Positions 22,660 through 31,241 of a stretch of 64,000 bases of DNA are shown here, piece after piece. The notes below the pieces were generated by a model. It ran no database searches, had not been told where the DNA came from, and was given only the letters and a program-made list of their open reading frames with translations. The stretch's first letter is position 1. Every line of letters starts with the position of its first letter. Position numbers and translations under genes: made by a program. Location: the NCBI RefSeq assembly GCF_022414535.1, contig NZ_JADWYM010000014.1, positions 1 through 64,000 of the forward strand. The letters are read 5' to 3'. Origin of the DNA: Streptomyces sp. MUM 2J. GTDB taxonomy: Bacteria; Actinomycetota; Actinomycetes; Streptomycetales; Streptomycetaceae.

Positions 22660-22917
22660 ATGCGAACGATGAGCCGGACCGGACTGGTGAGCACCGGCCT
22701 CGGGTTGGGCGCGGTCGGCGGGTTCGTCGGCAGTCTGCTCAAGGAACGGAGCGCTCTGACTGCCGCCCGCGAAGCCGCGGGCGAGGGAAGCGAGGAACAG
22801 CCTTCATGGGGCGTCGGCTCGTACCGCTCACGTTGGACAACCTTGGGGACCTCCCCCAGCGCTGCCGCGCCTGCGTCTTCTGGGAGCTGGATCCCGTCAG
22901 CGGCGAAGCCGCGGTAA
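22660..22917 (+). CDS. Possible small protein overlapping the acetyltransferase start
   Basis: The ATG at 22660 has GGGAGG 9 nt upstream. The translation [20 protein letters not shown] continues as a glycine-rich hydrophobic segment and a charged stretch (KERSALTAAREAAGEGSEEQ). Third-position G/C bias is strong up to about 22800, as in real genes. After that, the frame overlaps the acetyltransferase by 112 bp and looks non-coding. Either a small membrane peptide gene with a long overlap, or the remnant of a frame-shifted N-terminal extension of the acetyltransferase. Confidence 0.3.
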   Translation: MRTMSRTGLVSTGLGLGAVGGFVGSLLKERSALTAAREAAGEGSEEQPSWGVGSYRSRWTTLGTSPSAAAPASSGSWIPSAAKPR

Positions 22918-23423
22918 GGGCGGGCCGAGCGGCCCTGGAGAAGGAGTCCTGGATCTCCGCGGTTCTGCTGGACTGGGGTTCCTGCGGACGGGTGGTCTAC
23001 GTCGACGACGTCCCGGTGGGCTTCGTTCTCTACGCGCCGCCTGCCTATGTACCGCGATCCGCGGCTTTTCCCACGAGTCCCGTGTCGCCCGACGCCGTAC
23101 AGCTGATGACCGGCTTCATCATGCCGGGCCACCAGGGTCGGGGACTGGGGCGGGTGATGGTGCAGACGGTCGCCAAGGATCTGTTGCGTCGTGGCTTCAA
23201 AGCGATCGAGGCGTTCGGTGACGCCCGCTGGAAGGAGCCTGCCTGCGTGCTGCCCGCTGATCATCTTCTGGCCGTGGGCTTCAAGACCGTCCGCCAGCAT
23301 CCGACCCATCCACGGATGCGGCTGGAGCTGCGCTCCACGTTGTCCTGGAAGGAAGATGTGGAGATGGCGTTGGACCGGCTCCTGGGGGCGGTGCAGAAGG
23401 AACCGGTGCTTCGGCCGCTGTAA
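22806..23423 (+). CDS. GNAT family N-acetyltransferase
   Basis: A 205-residue protein from ATG 22806 (MGRRLVPLTLDNLGDLPQRC). The acetyl-CoA-binding motif A is FIMPGHQGRGLGRVMVQTVAKDLLRRG, containing the Q/RxxGxG/A pattern (QGRGLG). The N-terminal CVFWELDP segment is characteristic of a subgroup found next to parB in actinobacteria. Substrate unknown. It converges on trxA; a strong hairpin and a parS site separate them. Confidence 0.85.
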   Translation: MGRRLVPLTLDNLGDLPQRCRACVFWELDPVSGEAAVRAGRAALEKESWISAVLLDWGSCGRVVYVDDVPVGFVLYAPPAYVPRSAAFPTSPVSPDAVQLMTGFIMPGHQGRGLGRVMVQTVAKDLLRRGFKAIEAFGDARWKEPACVLPADHLLAVGFKTVRQHPTHPRMRLELRSTLSWKEDVEMALDRLLGAVQKEPVLRPL

Positions 23424-23424
23424 A

Positions 23425-23460
23425 CGAAATGGGCCAACCCGCAGGGGTTGGCCCATTTCG
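23425..23460. terminator. Bidirectional terminator between the GNAT gene and trxA
   Basis: A perfect 16-bp stem (23425-23440 with 23445-23460) and a 4-nt loop, starting 2 bp after the acetyltransferase stop. It ends with an ATTTCG/CGAAAT edge usable from both sides. Confidence 0.85.
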
Positions 23461-23461
23461 T

Positions 23462-23475
23462 GTTTCACGTGAAAC
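23462..23475. other. parS: parS site 4 (GNAT-trxA intergenic)
   Basis: Perfect GTTTCACGTGAAAC one base past the bidirectional terminator, between convergent genes. Confidence 0.95.
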
Positions 23476-23501
23476 GTGCGCTCAGCGCACGATCCTCATC
23501 G

Positions 23502-23834
23502 TCACTCGGCGATGAAGTCCTCAAGGTCACGGACGATCATGGCCTTGGGCTTGGCACCGACGATGGTCTTGGCGACCTCGCCGTTCTGGTAGACGTTCAG
23601 CGTCGGGATGGACATGACGCCGTACTTGGCGGCCGTACCCGGGTTCTCGTCGATGTTCAGCTTGACGACCTCGATCTTGTCGCCGTACTCGGCGGCGATC
23701 GCCTCAAGGGAGGGCGCGATCTGGCGGCACGGACCGCACCAGGCGGCCCAGAAGTCCACCAGGACGGGCTTGTCGCTCTTGAGTACGTCGCGCTCGAAGG
23801 AGTCGTCTGTCACGTTCTTGAGGGTGCCGGCCAC
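23502..23834 (-). CDS. trxA: Thioredoxin
   Basis: A 110-residue thioredoxin with the redox motif WCGPC (Cys33, Cys36) in VLVDFWAAWCGPCRQIAPSL and the cis-proline segment VMSIPTLNVYQNGE. It reduces protein disulfides using electrons from TrxB. It starts at GTG 23834 with AAGGAG 8 nt upstream and lies 44 bp after trxB in the same operon, so it should be induced from the sigma-R type promoter upstream of trxB. Confidence 0.97.
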   Translation of the reverse strand: MAGTLKNVTDDSFERDVLKSDKPVLVDFWAAWCGPCRQIAPSLEAIAAEYGDKIEVVKLNIDENPGTAAKYGVMSIPTLNVYQNGEVAKTIVGAKPKAMIVRDLEDFIAE

Positions 23835-23878
23835 GGAGGGGCTCCTTAACTGTTGGTGCGTGGGGCGGATGGGGGAGG

Positions 23879-24850
23879 TCAGGCAGAGGTCTTCGCAGGC
23901 TCGGCCTGCTGCTCGCTGTCGCCGAGGGCGGCCAGGAAACGTTCGGCGTCGAGGGCGGCGGAGCAGCCGGTCCCTGCTGCGGTGATCGCCTGGCGGTAGG
24001 TGTGGTCCACAACGTCACCCGCGGCGAAGACACCGGTGATGTTGGTCCGGGTAGAGGGAGCGGCAACCTTGAGGTAACCCTCCTCGTCCAGGTCCAGCTG
24101 GCCCTTGAAGAGCTCGGTGCGCGGGTCGTGGCCGATGGCGATGAACAGGCCGGTGACCGGCAGGTCGGAAAGTTCGCCGGTCTTGACGTTGCGCAGCTTC
24201 AGGCCGGCGAGCTTCGGGTCGCCCTGGATCTCGGCGACCTCGCTGTCCCAGACGAACTTGATCTTCGGGTCGGCGAAGGCGCGCTCCTGCATCGCCTTGG
24301 AGGCGCGCAGGGCGTCCCGGCGGTGGACGACCGTAACGGACTTGGCGAAGCGCGAGAGGAACGTGGCCTCCTCCATCGCGGTGTCGCCGCCGCCGATCAC
24401 GGCGATGTCCTGGTCCCTGAAGAAGAAGCCGTCGCAGGTGGCGCACCAGGACACCCCGCGGCCGGAGAGGGCGTCCTCGTTCGGCAGGCCGAGCTTGCGG
24501 TGCTGGGAGCCGGTGGTGACGATGACGGCCTTCGCCCGGTGGACGGTGCCTGCGGTGTCCGTCACGGTCTTGATCTCACCGGCGAGGTCGACGGAGACGA
24601 TGTCGTCCGGGATGAGCTCGGCGCCGAAACGCTCGGCCTGGGCCCGCATGTTGTCCATGAGCTCGGGGCCCATGATGCCGTCGCGGAAACCGGGGAAGTT
24701 CTCGACCTCGGTGGTGTTCATCAGGGCGCCACCAGCGGTGACGGCACCCTCGAAGACCAGTGGCTTCAGCGACGCGCGCGCGGTGTAGAGCGCCGCGGTG
24801 TACCCGGCGGGCCCGGAGCCGATGATGATCACGTTACGGACGTCGCTCAC
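23879..24850 (-). CDS. trxB: Thioredoxin reductase
   Basis: A 323-residue FAD/NADPH flavoenzyme that reduces thioredoxin. The FAD-binding motif is [20 protein letters not shown], the redox-active pair is C136-A-T-C139 in [11 protein letters not shown], the NADPH-binding motif is [17 protein letters not shown], and the C-terminal FAD motif is [10 protein letters not shown]. Length is standard. It is first in the trxB-trxA operon, with a sigma-R type promoter 72 bp upstream. Confidence 0.97.
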   Translation of the reverse strand: MSDVRNVIIIGSGPAGYTAALYTARASLKPLVFEGAVTAGGALMNTTEVENFPGFRDGIMGPELMDNMRAQAERFGAELIPDDIVSVDLAGEIKTVTDTAGTVHRAKAVIVTTGSQHRKLGLPNEDALSGRGVSWCATCDGFFFRDQDIAVIGGGDTAMEEATFLSRFAKSVTVVHRRDALRASKAMQERAFADPKIKFVWDSEVAEIQGDPKLAGLKLRNVKTGELSDLPVTGLFIAIGHDPRTELFKGQLDLDEEGYLKVAAPSTRTNITGVFAAGDVVDHTYRQAITAAGTGCSAALDAERFLAALGDSEQQAEPAKTSA

Positions 24851-24921
24851 GGCTTGATTCCTCGTCTCTGGACTGCGTCGTACGGCCGGTGGGAGCCCCT
24901 TCCCGAGCTCTCACCCCACCC

Positions 24922-24948
24922 AACGGATCCTAAGGGGCGGGCATTCCC
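24922..24948 (-). promoter_or_regulatory. Sigma-R type (disulfide stress) promoter of trxBA
   Basis: On the minus strand GGGAAT (24943-24948), exactly 18 nt, then GTT (24922-24924). This is the consensus GGGAAT-N18-GTT of the Streptomyces thiol-stress sigma factor SigR, whose known targets include trxBA. Confidence 0.85.
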
Positions 24949-25018
24949 GCTGTGTCCGGGCACACGGCGGGCGAACACCGTACGGGACCCACATGGCGGG
25001 GGATGAAGCCCGAGGCGC

Positions 25019-25966
25019 TCAGGGACGCGCGTAGGAGCTCTGCAGCAGCACCTCTGCGGCGTCGGACGAGGAGGGCTCCTGCACGCAGCGCGCGTCCACG
25101 ATATAGGCCGTGACCCGCGTGCTGTCCTTGGCGTCCGGCAGCACCACAAGGAGTGCGTCGCTCCCCTGGTAGACGCCCTCCTCGGTGGCGAGCGCCGCGT
25201 CGTCGCGGCCGATGCCCCTCTGTACGCAGTCGGGCACGGTGGGCTGCTTGTAGACCCTGGGGTCGCCGGTGCCGGTTCCACCGCTGTCGGACTGGATGCC
25301 GAAGCTGTGCGGGGTACGGGAGATGCTCTTCGTGTTCTGAGCGAGCAGGTCTGTCACCTGCTGCGGGAGTGTGGCGCGGGAGAAAGTGTCCTGGGCGGTC
25401 GAGGGGCGTCCCGCCGCGGTCGTCCCGGACTCGCCACCGCCCATCAGAGAGGACACCAGCACGGTCCCCAGGCCCAGCGCCGCAGCGCCGAGTACCGTGC
25501 CGAGGACGGCCGCCCTGCGTCGCACCCGGCGGGTGCGATTCTTGCGGCCGGGCCCGGTCGAAGCGGTGCGAGCGTGACCCGAGGGACGGTCCGTGGCCGA
25601 CGTTTCACGTGAAACATCGTGCCGGTCGTCTGTGGTGGACCGGGTGCCCGGTTCATCCGGGAGATCGGTGGACGGCCCGGACTCGTTCTGTTCGGCGGGT
25701 TCGGGAGCTGTGGCGTCGAGCAGGGCCTCCGCGGCGAGGGCGGCGTCGATGCGGCCGGCGATGTCCTCGGGCATCCGGGGCGGGCCCGGCAGGGTACCGA
25801 GCATGCCGCGGATCTCCTCCAGCGACGCATGGACGTCGGCGCACAGGTCGCATGTGTCCAGATGCCGGCGCACATCAGCCGTGCGGGTCTGCGGGAGCAG
25901 CCCTTCGGTGAGCTCGGAGATCTCGGCGACGTCCGGGTGCTCAGCCCTGTCCGTCGTGGAAGTCAC
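25019..25966 (-). CDS. Zinc-type transmembrane anti-sigma factor, partner of SigM
   Basis: A 315-residue protein from GTG 25966, which overlaps the sigM stop by 4 bp (GTGA). The cytoplasmic N-terminus has the anti-sigma zinc motif H-x3-C-x2-C in RRHLDTCDLCADVH (about residues 35-48). A disordered Glu/Pro/Thr-rich linker leads to a basic stop and one transmembrane helix (AAVLGTVLGAAALGLGTVLV), and the last ~150 residues should be extracellular. The family holds its ECF sigma factor at the membrane until a signal triggers release or proteolysis. A parS site lies in the linker-coding part. The locus matches sigM-rsmA of mycobacteria. Confidence 0.85.
   Translation of the reverse strand: MTSTTDRAEHPDVAEISELTEGLLPQTRTADVRRHLDTCDLCADVHASLEEIRGMLGTLPGPPRMPEDIAGRIDAALAAEALLDATAPEPAEQNESGPSTDLPDEPGTRSTTDDRHDVSRETSATDRPSGHARTASTGPGRKNRTRRVRRRAAVLGTVLGAAALGLGTVLVSSLMGGGESGTTAAGRPSTAQDTFSRATLPQQVTDLLAQNTKSISRTPHSFGIQSDSGGTGTGDPRVYKQPTVPDCVQRGIGRDDAALATEEGVYQGSDALLVVLPDAKDSTRVTAYIVDARCVQEPSSSDAAEVLLQSSYARP
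25602..25615. other. parS: parS site 5 (inside the anti-sigma gene)
   Basis: Perfect GTTTCACGTGAAAC. On the minus-strand gene it is again read as VSRET (HDVSRETSATD). Confidence 0.95.
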
Positions 25967-26688
25967 GTTCGCCCACCTCCGCCCTTCACTGCAGCTGAGT
26001 CGCTCGGTCCTGGTTCGCGGGGTCCTGTGTCGGGCGGGCCCGCTGCGGGTGGGACGGATGTCCTCTGCGCCCGGTTCCGTCCTGGGACCGCTCTGTCCGC
26101 GCCGGCGCTGTTCTCCGGCCGGAGATGGGTCAGCAGCGGCAGCAGCCGGGCTCGGCCCCGGGCGCATCGGCTCTTCACCGTGCCCGTCGGCACGTCCAGG
26201 ATGCGGGCCGCTTCGGCGACGGGGTAGCCCTGCATGTCGACCAGGACGAGAGCGGACCGCTGGTCGGGCGGGAGCGTGGCGAGTGCCTCCAGCAGCTGCC
26301 GGTGGAGGTCGTTGCGCTCGGCAGGAGCAGAGGCGGACTCGTGGGGTTCCAGCAGTTGCTCCAGGCGCTCCGTGTCGTCGACGGGGGAGGTCTTGCGGGA
26401 GGCCGCCTTGCGGGCGCGGTCGAGGCAGGCGTTCACGGTGATGCGGTGCAGCCACGTCGTGACGGCCGACTGGCCGCGGAAGGTGTGGGCGGCCCGGTAA
26501 GCGGAGACCAGGGCGTCCTGGACCGCGTCGGCGGCCTCCTCACGATCCCCCAGGGTTCGCAGCGCCACCGCCCAGAGCCGGTCGCGATGACGCCGGACGA
26601 TCTCACCGAAGGCGTCCTTGTCTCCCGCCACGTGGCGCGCCAGGAGATCGGAGTCCGACAGATCGGCCCGCCACGACCTGCTATCCAC
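25963..26688 (-). CDS. sigM: ECF RNA polymerase sigma factor SigM
   Basis: A 241-residue ECF sigma factor starting at GTG 26688 (the nearby ATG is followed directly by a stop). Region 2 comprises DSDLLARHVAGDKDAFGEIV, AADAVQDALVSAYRA and the -10-reading segment FRGQSAVTTWLHRITVNACL. Region 4 contains LATLPPDQRSALVLVDMQGY and the helix-turn-helix VAEAARILDVPTGTVKSRCA. A ~55-residue Pro/Gly-rich tail follows. The downstream overlapping gene encodes its anti-sigma factor. The trxBA-rsmA-sigM synteny is shared with mycobacteria. Confidence 0.93.
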   Translation of the reverse strand: MDSRSWRADLSDSDLLARHVAGDKDAFGEIVRRHRDRLWAVALRTLGDREEAADAVQDALVSAYRAAHTFRGQSAVTTWLHRITVNACLDRARKAASRKTSPVDDTERLEQLLEPHESASAPAERNDLHRQLLEALATLPPDQRSALVLVDMQGYPVAEAARILDVPTGTVKSRCARGRARLLPLLTHLRPENSAGADRAVPGRNRAQRTSVPPAAGPPDTGPREPGPSDSAAVKGGGGRT

Positions 26689-27069
26689 TCATATCCCCCG
26701 AGTCTCTAGGGGAAGCAACCGCGATGCCGGCAACCCAACCCGTAAGCCCGAACCACAGGATGCCACACAGCGCGCCGGATCGAGACGGCCTGCGCGGGGC
26801 TCTTGGCAGGGCGGCGATCCCTTCTGCGAGCTCGTTCCGTTCGACGGACACCTGCGGAGTGGTGGCCCGGCCGTGAGTGCGGCCCTGTCGTCGTCGGGAG
26901 CGCGGTACCGAGGGAGTGCGTGACCGACGAGAGGGACGCAGGTCCGGAGGGACTCCTGGCCCTTCGGAATGCCAGGGTTGCCGTCGCCCGGAAGCCGCTC
27001 GGCTCGGGCGGTTCAAGACGTCGACCCGCAGCCCTGACAGGCTGCGGGTCCTCGGCTCCGGTCGGGGCG
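26689..27069. other. Intergenic region upstream of sigM
   Basis: A 381-bp gap that must hold the sigM promoter and the pseudokinase terminator (27023-27050). I looked for a GGAAC-type ECF promoter and did not find a convincing one. No open frame here has a ribosome site or a recognisable product. Confidence 0.4.
27023..27050 (-). terminator. Terminator of the pseudokinase gene
   Basis: An 11-bp perfect stem (GACCCGCAGCC with complement) and a 6-nt loop, 20 bp past the stop of the minus-strand gene at 27070. Confidence 0.7.
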
Positions 27070-28767
27070 TCAGGTGGTCACCTTGACGTCGATCACTCTG
27101 CCGCGGAACTTGCCTTCGTCCGCCTGTATCGGCAGCTCGGTGAGCCACACCAGCAGGTACCGCGCGTTCAGTGTCTTGGTGGGCTTGAGCGTCACCGTGG
27201 TGCCCTTGCCCTCGGCCACCTTGACGTAGCCGTCGAAGGACGTCGGGCTGGTGCCGGTGCTGTCCGAAGGCGCTCGGAGCTCGACGGAAGTCGACCCCAT
27301 GAAGGAGACCGTGACCTGGCCGACCTGCTGGGACCTTCCGAGGTCGAGAACGACTCCGACGCCCGGCTTCAGGTTCCCGAACCTGGCACTCTCGTAGTAG
27401 CTGGTCTGCCAGTACGTGCCTGAGGCGCTGTCGTAGACCTTGTACACATCGCCCGGGTACTCGGAACCGTCCTTGCCGAACGGATCGAAGTCACGGGCGC
27501 CTTCGATGCCGATCGACTTGCCACTCGCCGGCTTCTGCGCGTTGTCGTCGTTGCCGTCCGTGGTCTGCGTCGGCTGGGTGTCGTCGGACTTGCCCCGGTC
27601 CATCAGGGCGTCCGCGAGCTGCCAGCTGCCCAGCCCCAGCGCCGCGATGAGCAGAGCGGAGACGGCCCACTTCAGCGCCTTGCCGGTACGGGTCTGCAGC
27701 GGGGGCGGAGGTGTCGGCACGGGCTGGTTGGAGCCGGGGTGTGGCGCCGGACGGCCGTAGGTGCCCTGCTGGTAGGTGGTCCGCTGGTACTCCGGCGGTG
27801 CGGTGAACGCCGGCTCCGGCGGGCGGATGCGGGGCATCTCGCCGATCGCCTTCACCAGGTCCTCCGGCGTGGTGCACGGCGCCTCGGCCCGGGAGGCGGT
27901 GGCACCGTCGTTGACGAGCGCGCGCATCGCCAGCTCCGACAGGCCGCGGTGGACGCCGGCACGGACCTGGTCGGGGGCGATCAGCCCGATGTCCTTGGGC
28001 AGCCCGGACATGCCGTAGGCGTCGTTCTCGTACGGCCAGCGCTGGGTGAGCGCCGCGTACAGCAGGGCGCCGATGGCCTCGGTGTCGGTGCGCTGCGGGC
28101 TGCCGGAGCTGATGCCGCGCAGTGCGGCGTTGACCGCCAGCCCGCGGATGCGCCACTGCCCGGTGGAGGTACGCAGCACGGCATTCGGGTTGAGCCGCAG
28201 ATGCGACAGACCTTCGCGGTGCGCGGCGGCCATGGCGGCCGAGATCTGACTGACCATCTGATAGGCGTCGTGCGGCTCCAGCGGCCCGGCCGCGAGAAGC
28301 GCGGTCATCTCGGTGGCATCGGGCAGCCACTCGTGGACGACGTAGACGAGGTCGTTCTCCTCGACGGCGTCCAGCACCTGCACGAAGCGCGGGTCGCCGA
28401 GCAACGCGGAGGAGCGGGCGGCGGCCAGCACGGAACGGGCCCGGGCATGGTCGGCCGGCAGGACGTGCACGCCGACGGCACGGCGCAGTTTCTCGTCCAC
28501 CGCACGCCAGCTGCTGAATCCGTCCAGACGGGTGACGCACTCCTCCAGCCGGTAACGTCTGGCCAGTTTGTGGCCGCTGTGCAGCTCGGGCGGTGAGGCC
28601 TTCTCGGGACGCTCCGTCCCGCCACTCCCCTGTGCCTCGTCGTTGTCCGTGTCCTGCTCCCGGTTCTTGGCCACCCCGTCGGCCGTGGACTGGTCCGCCT
28701 GCGCGGTCAGCGACTTGTCGCCGCTGATGTCTGCCACGTCGACGGCAGCTGTGCTCCGTTCCGCCAC
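27070..28767 (-). CDS. Membrane pseudokinase with extracellular domain (MurJ partner)
   Basis: A 565-residue protein from GTG 28767 (AGGAA about 7 nt upstream). Residues ~65-310 have a Ser/Thr-kinase fold, but the catalytic loop reads HLRLNPN (189-195) instead of HRDxKxxN, and the DFG site is replaced by GLAVN. It therefore cannot be a normal kinase. A transmembrane helix (about 364-384) leads to a ~180-residue extracellular domain of galactose-binding/discoidin-like type (VVLDLGRSQQVGQVTVSF). In mycobacteria a pseudokinase is fused to MurJ (MviN) and recruits an FHA protein to control peptidoglycan synthesis. Here the two are adjacent separate genes, so the same role is likely. Confidence 0.85.
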   Translation of the reverse strand: MAERSTAAVDVADISGDKSLTAQADQSTADGVAKNREQDTDNDEAQGSGGTERPEKASPPELHSGHKLARRYRLEECVTRLDGFSSWRAVDEKLRRAVGVHVLPADHARARSVLAAARSSALLGDPRFVQVLDAVEENDLVYVVHEWLPDATEMTALLAAGPLEPHDAYQMVSQISAAMAAAHREGLSHLRLNPNAVLRTSTGQWRIRGLAVNAALRGISSGSPQRTDTEAIGALLYAALTQRWPYENDAYGMSGLPKDIGLIAPDQVRAGVHRGLSELAMRALVNDGATASRAEAPCTTPEDLVKAIGEMPRIRPPEPAFTAPPEYQRTTYQQGTYGRPAPHPGSNQPVPTPPPPLQTRTGKALKWAVSALLIAALGLGSWQLADALMDRGKSDDTQPTQTTDGNDDNAQKPASGKSIGIEGARDFDPFGKDGSEYPGDVYKVYDSASGTYWQTSYYESARFGNLKPGVGVVLDLGRSQQVGQVTVSFMGSTSVELRAPSDSTGTSPTSFDGYVKVAEGKGTTVTLKPTKTLNARYLLVWLTELPIQADEGKFRGRVIDVKVTT

Positions 28768-28903
28768 CGTCGTTCCTGCCTCCCCATCCCATGCGCGCCG
28801 TGCGACAACGAGCGCGCCGTCCGACGCCGAAACCAATTGTGCCCACAGACCGCCGCTCTGCACGACACGCGACGGCGGCAGTTGGTTGTGCGTCTACCCC
28901 CTT

Positions 28904-31198
28904 TTAGCGTCCCAGTCGGCCGCGCACCATGCCGACGAGGGAGTTCAGTTCCTCGATCCGCATGCGGCGGGCGGCGAAGTAGAAGATGCCGAGCAGCACG
29001 GCCCCGCCCGCCAGCAGAGCGGCGAAGGAGCCCGCGACACCCTGGCCGAGCGAGTGCCCGATGCCGTAGCAGGCGGCGCCGCTGAGCGCGGCGGCGGGCA
29101 CCGAGGCGATGCACAGGCGCGCGTAGGTGCGCAGGACGCGAGCTCCGTCCAGGTCGCCGCCGAGCCGCTTGCGCAGGCGGCTCCAGGCGACGCCCACCCC
29201 GATGGCGTAGGCCAGGCCGTAGGCGGCGGCCATGCCCACCACGGCCCAGCGCGAGGGGAGCAGGAAGAAGCACAGGGCCGCGGCGCCCGCGTTGACCGCG
29301 GCCACGATGACCGTGTTGTAGAAGGGGGTTCGGGTGTCCTCGTAGGCATAGAAGGCGCGCAGGACGACGTACTGCACGGAGTAGGGGATCAGGCCGAGGC
29401 CGAACGCCATCAGCATGAATCCCATGTTGGTGGCCTCGCTGGTGCCCGAGGAGCCGAAGATCAGCGTGCACATCGGGATGCCCAGTGCCAGGAAGCCGAA
29501 GGCGATCGGGACGATCGCGACGGCCGTGGTGCGCAGGCCCTGCGAGATGTCGTCGCGGACGGCGCCGCCGTCGCCCTCGGCGGCGGAGCGGGAGATCCGC
29601 GGCAGCAGCGCGGCCATCAGCGAGACGGTGATGATGGCCTGTGGCAGTCCCCAGATCAGCTGGGCGTTGGCGTAGGCGGCGAAGCCGGTGCCGTCGACGG
29701 GGGACGCCTTGCCGGCCGAGGTGGACAGCTGGGACACGACCAGTGCGCCGGCCTGATTGGCGAGCACGAACAGGAAGGTCCACTTGGCGAGCGTGACCGC
29801 CTTGCCGAGCCCGTGCCCCTTCCAGTCGAACCTCAGCCTCATCCTGAAGCCGGTCTCCCGCAGGTACGGGATCATCGCCAGCGCCTGCACCACGAGGCCG
29901 AGCAGGACACCGATGCCGAGGAGGCGCTGGCCCTCCGGCGGGATGCTGGTGACCGTCATGCCGGAGTCGGCGGCGGCGCCGTAGACCCAGATGAACGTGC
30001 CCAGCGTCACGATGATGACGATGTTGTTGAGGACCGGCGTCCACATCATCGCGCCGAACTTCCCCCGGGCGTTGAGGACCTGGCCCATCACCACGTGGAT
30101 GCCCATGAAGAAGATGGAGGGCAGGAAGAACTGGACGAAGGTGACGCCGACGTCGTGGGCCGCGGGATCGCTGGCGACGGAGTCCGACAGCAACCGGATC
30201 AGGACCGGCGCGGCGAAGACCGCAGCGACGGTGAGCAGGCCGAGGGTCACCATGACCAGCGTCAGGAGCCGGTTGGCGTACGCCTCGCCGCCGTCCTCGT
30301 CCTCCTTCATCGCTCGGACCAGCTGGGGAACGAACACGGAGTTCAGGCCGCCGCCGACGGTGAGGATGTAGATCATCGTCGGCAGTTGGTAGGCGACCTG
30401 GAAGGTGTCGCCGAGCAGGCCGACGCCGAGCGCGGAGACGATCAGCGCGGAACGGATGAAGCCGGTGAGACGGGAGACCATCGTGCCGGCCGCCATCACG
30501 GCACTGGACTGCAGCAGCCCCGCAGCGCGCCCCTTCTTCGCCGCGGGGGCGGGGGGCGGCGCGGGAGCCGGTGCGGCGGCCTCCACGGGAGCCGTGCCGA
30601 GGTTCATGGTCCGGTCGTCCATGGGCGCCGTCCGTGCCGTCTGTGCCTGGTGCTGCGGTGCCGGGCCGTTCCCGCCGGGTGCCGGGGCCGGGCCCGGCAC
30701 CGACGGAGAGTCCTGCACCGGGCGGGAGGCGCCCTGCTGCTGGTCGCGGAAGAGGTGGGCGAAGGCGTCCGGCTCGTGGTGCTTCTCCTCGCCCGCCCGG
30801 GTGACCAGGTCGTCGACGCCCACGTACTGCGTGGTCCGGGGGTCGTCGCCGTACGGGAGGTGCTGCGTGGGACCCTCCGGCTCCGGAGCCGGGGTCTGCG
30901 CCCACACGTGCGGGTCGGGCGCGTACGGAGACTGCGCAGGCTGCCCGTACAGCGGCTGCTGCGGCTCCTGGGCGCCCGGGGGCGGCGGGGGGTGCGCGGC
31001 GCGGTCGTAGAGGGCCTCGGCGACCGGGTCCTGGGCGGACAGGTCCTGGGCCCGGTAGGGGTCCTGGTCGTAGGCGTCCTGGAGGTACATGTCCGCGGGG
31101 TGCTGCGGCGGCACCTGGCCGTGCTCGGGCGAGGGGCCCTCGGGATGACCCGAGCTGCCCACGGCCTGGCCGCGGTCACCGTCGTACGGCGCGTTCAT
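28904..31198 (-). CDS. murJ: Lipid II flippase MurJ (MviN)
   Basis: A 764-residue protein from ATG 31198 (MNAPYDGDRGQ). The first ~220 residues are a disordered Pro/Gln/Tyr/Asp-rich cytoplasmic extension. The MOP-superfamily core starts at LLQSSAVMAAGTMVSRLTGFIRSAL and has about 14 transmembrane helices. Conserved polar segments include AYQLPTMIYILTVGGGLNSVFVPQ and RAFYAYEDTRTPF. It moves lipid II across the membrane for peptidoglycan synthesis. It sits between the DUF6049 gene and the pseudokinase, all on the minus strand with short gaps, so they form an envelope operon. Confidence 0.95.
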   Translation of the reverse strand: MNAPYDGDRGQAVGSSGHPEGPSPEHGQVPPQHPADMYLQDAYDQDPYRAQDLSAQDPVAEALYDRAAHPPPPPGAQEPQQPLYGQPAQSPYAPDPHVWAQTPAPEPEGPTQHLPYGDDPRTTQYVGVDDLVTRAGEEKHHEPDAFAHLFRDQQQGASRPVQDSPSVPGPAPAPGGNGPAPQHQAQTARTAPMDDRTMNLGTAPVEAAAPAPAPPPAPAAKKGRAAGLLQSSAVMAAGTMVSRLTGFIRSALIVSALGVGLLGDTFQVAYQLPTMIYILTVGGGLNSVFVPQLVRAMKEDEDGGEAYANRLLTLVMVTLGLLTVAAVFAAPVLIRLLSDSVASDPAAHDVGVTFVQFFLPSIFFMGIHVVMGQVLNARGKFGAMMWTPVLNNIVIIVTLGTFIWVYGAAADSGMTVTSIPPEGQRLLGIGVLLGLVVQALAMIPYLRETGFRMRLRFDWKGHGLGKAVTLAKWTFLFVLANQAGALVVSQLSTSAGKASPVDGTGFAAYANAQLIWGLPQAIITVSLMAALLPRISRSAAEGDGGAVRDDISQGLRTTAVAIVPIAFGFLALGIPMCTLIFGSSGTSEATNMGFMLMAFGLGLIPYSVQYVVLRAFYAYEDTRTPFYNTVIVAAVNAGAAALCFFLLPSRWAVVGMAAAYGLAYAIGVGVAWSRLRKRLGGDLDGARVLRTYARLCIASVPAAALSGAACYGIGHSLGQGVAGSFAALLAGGAVLLGIFYFAARRMRIEELNSLVGMVRGRLGR

Positions 31199-31241
31199 GG
31201 TTACCCCACCTCGTCGTCCTGGGCCCACGGCCACGTCATCC

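Noticed and set aside
23476-23492. GTGCGCTCAGCGCAC mini-hairpin beside parS site 4
   Set aside because: The loop is a single base, and the strong 16-bp terminator next to it already explains termination.
26681-27148. 155-residue frame across the sigM upstream gap
   Set aside because: It overlaps both the sigM start and the pseudokinase end and has arginine-rich junk composition.
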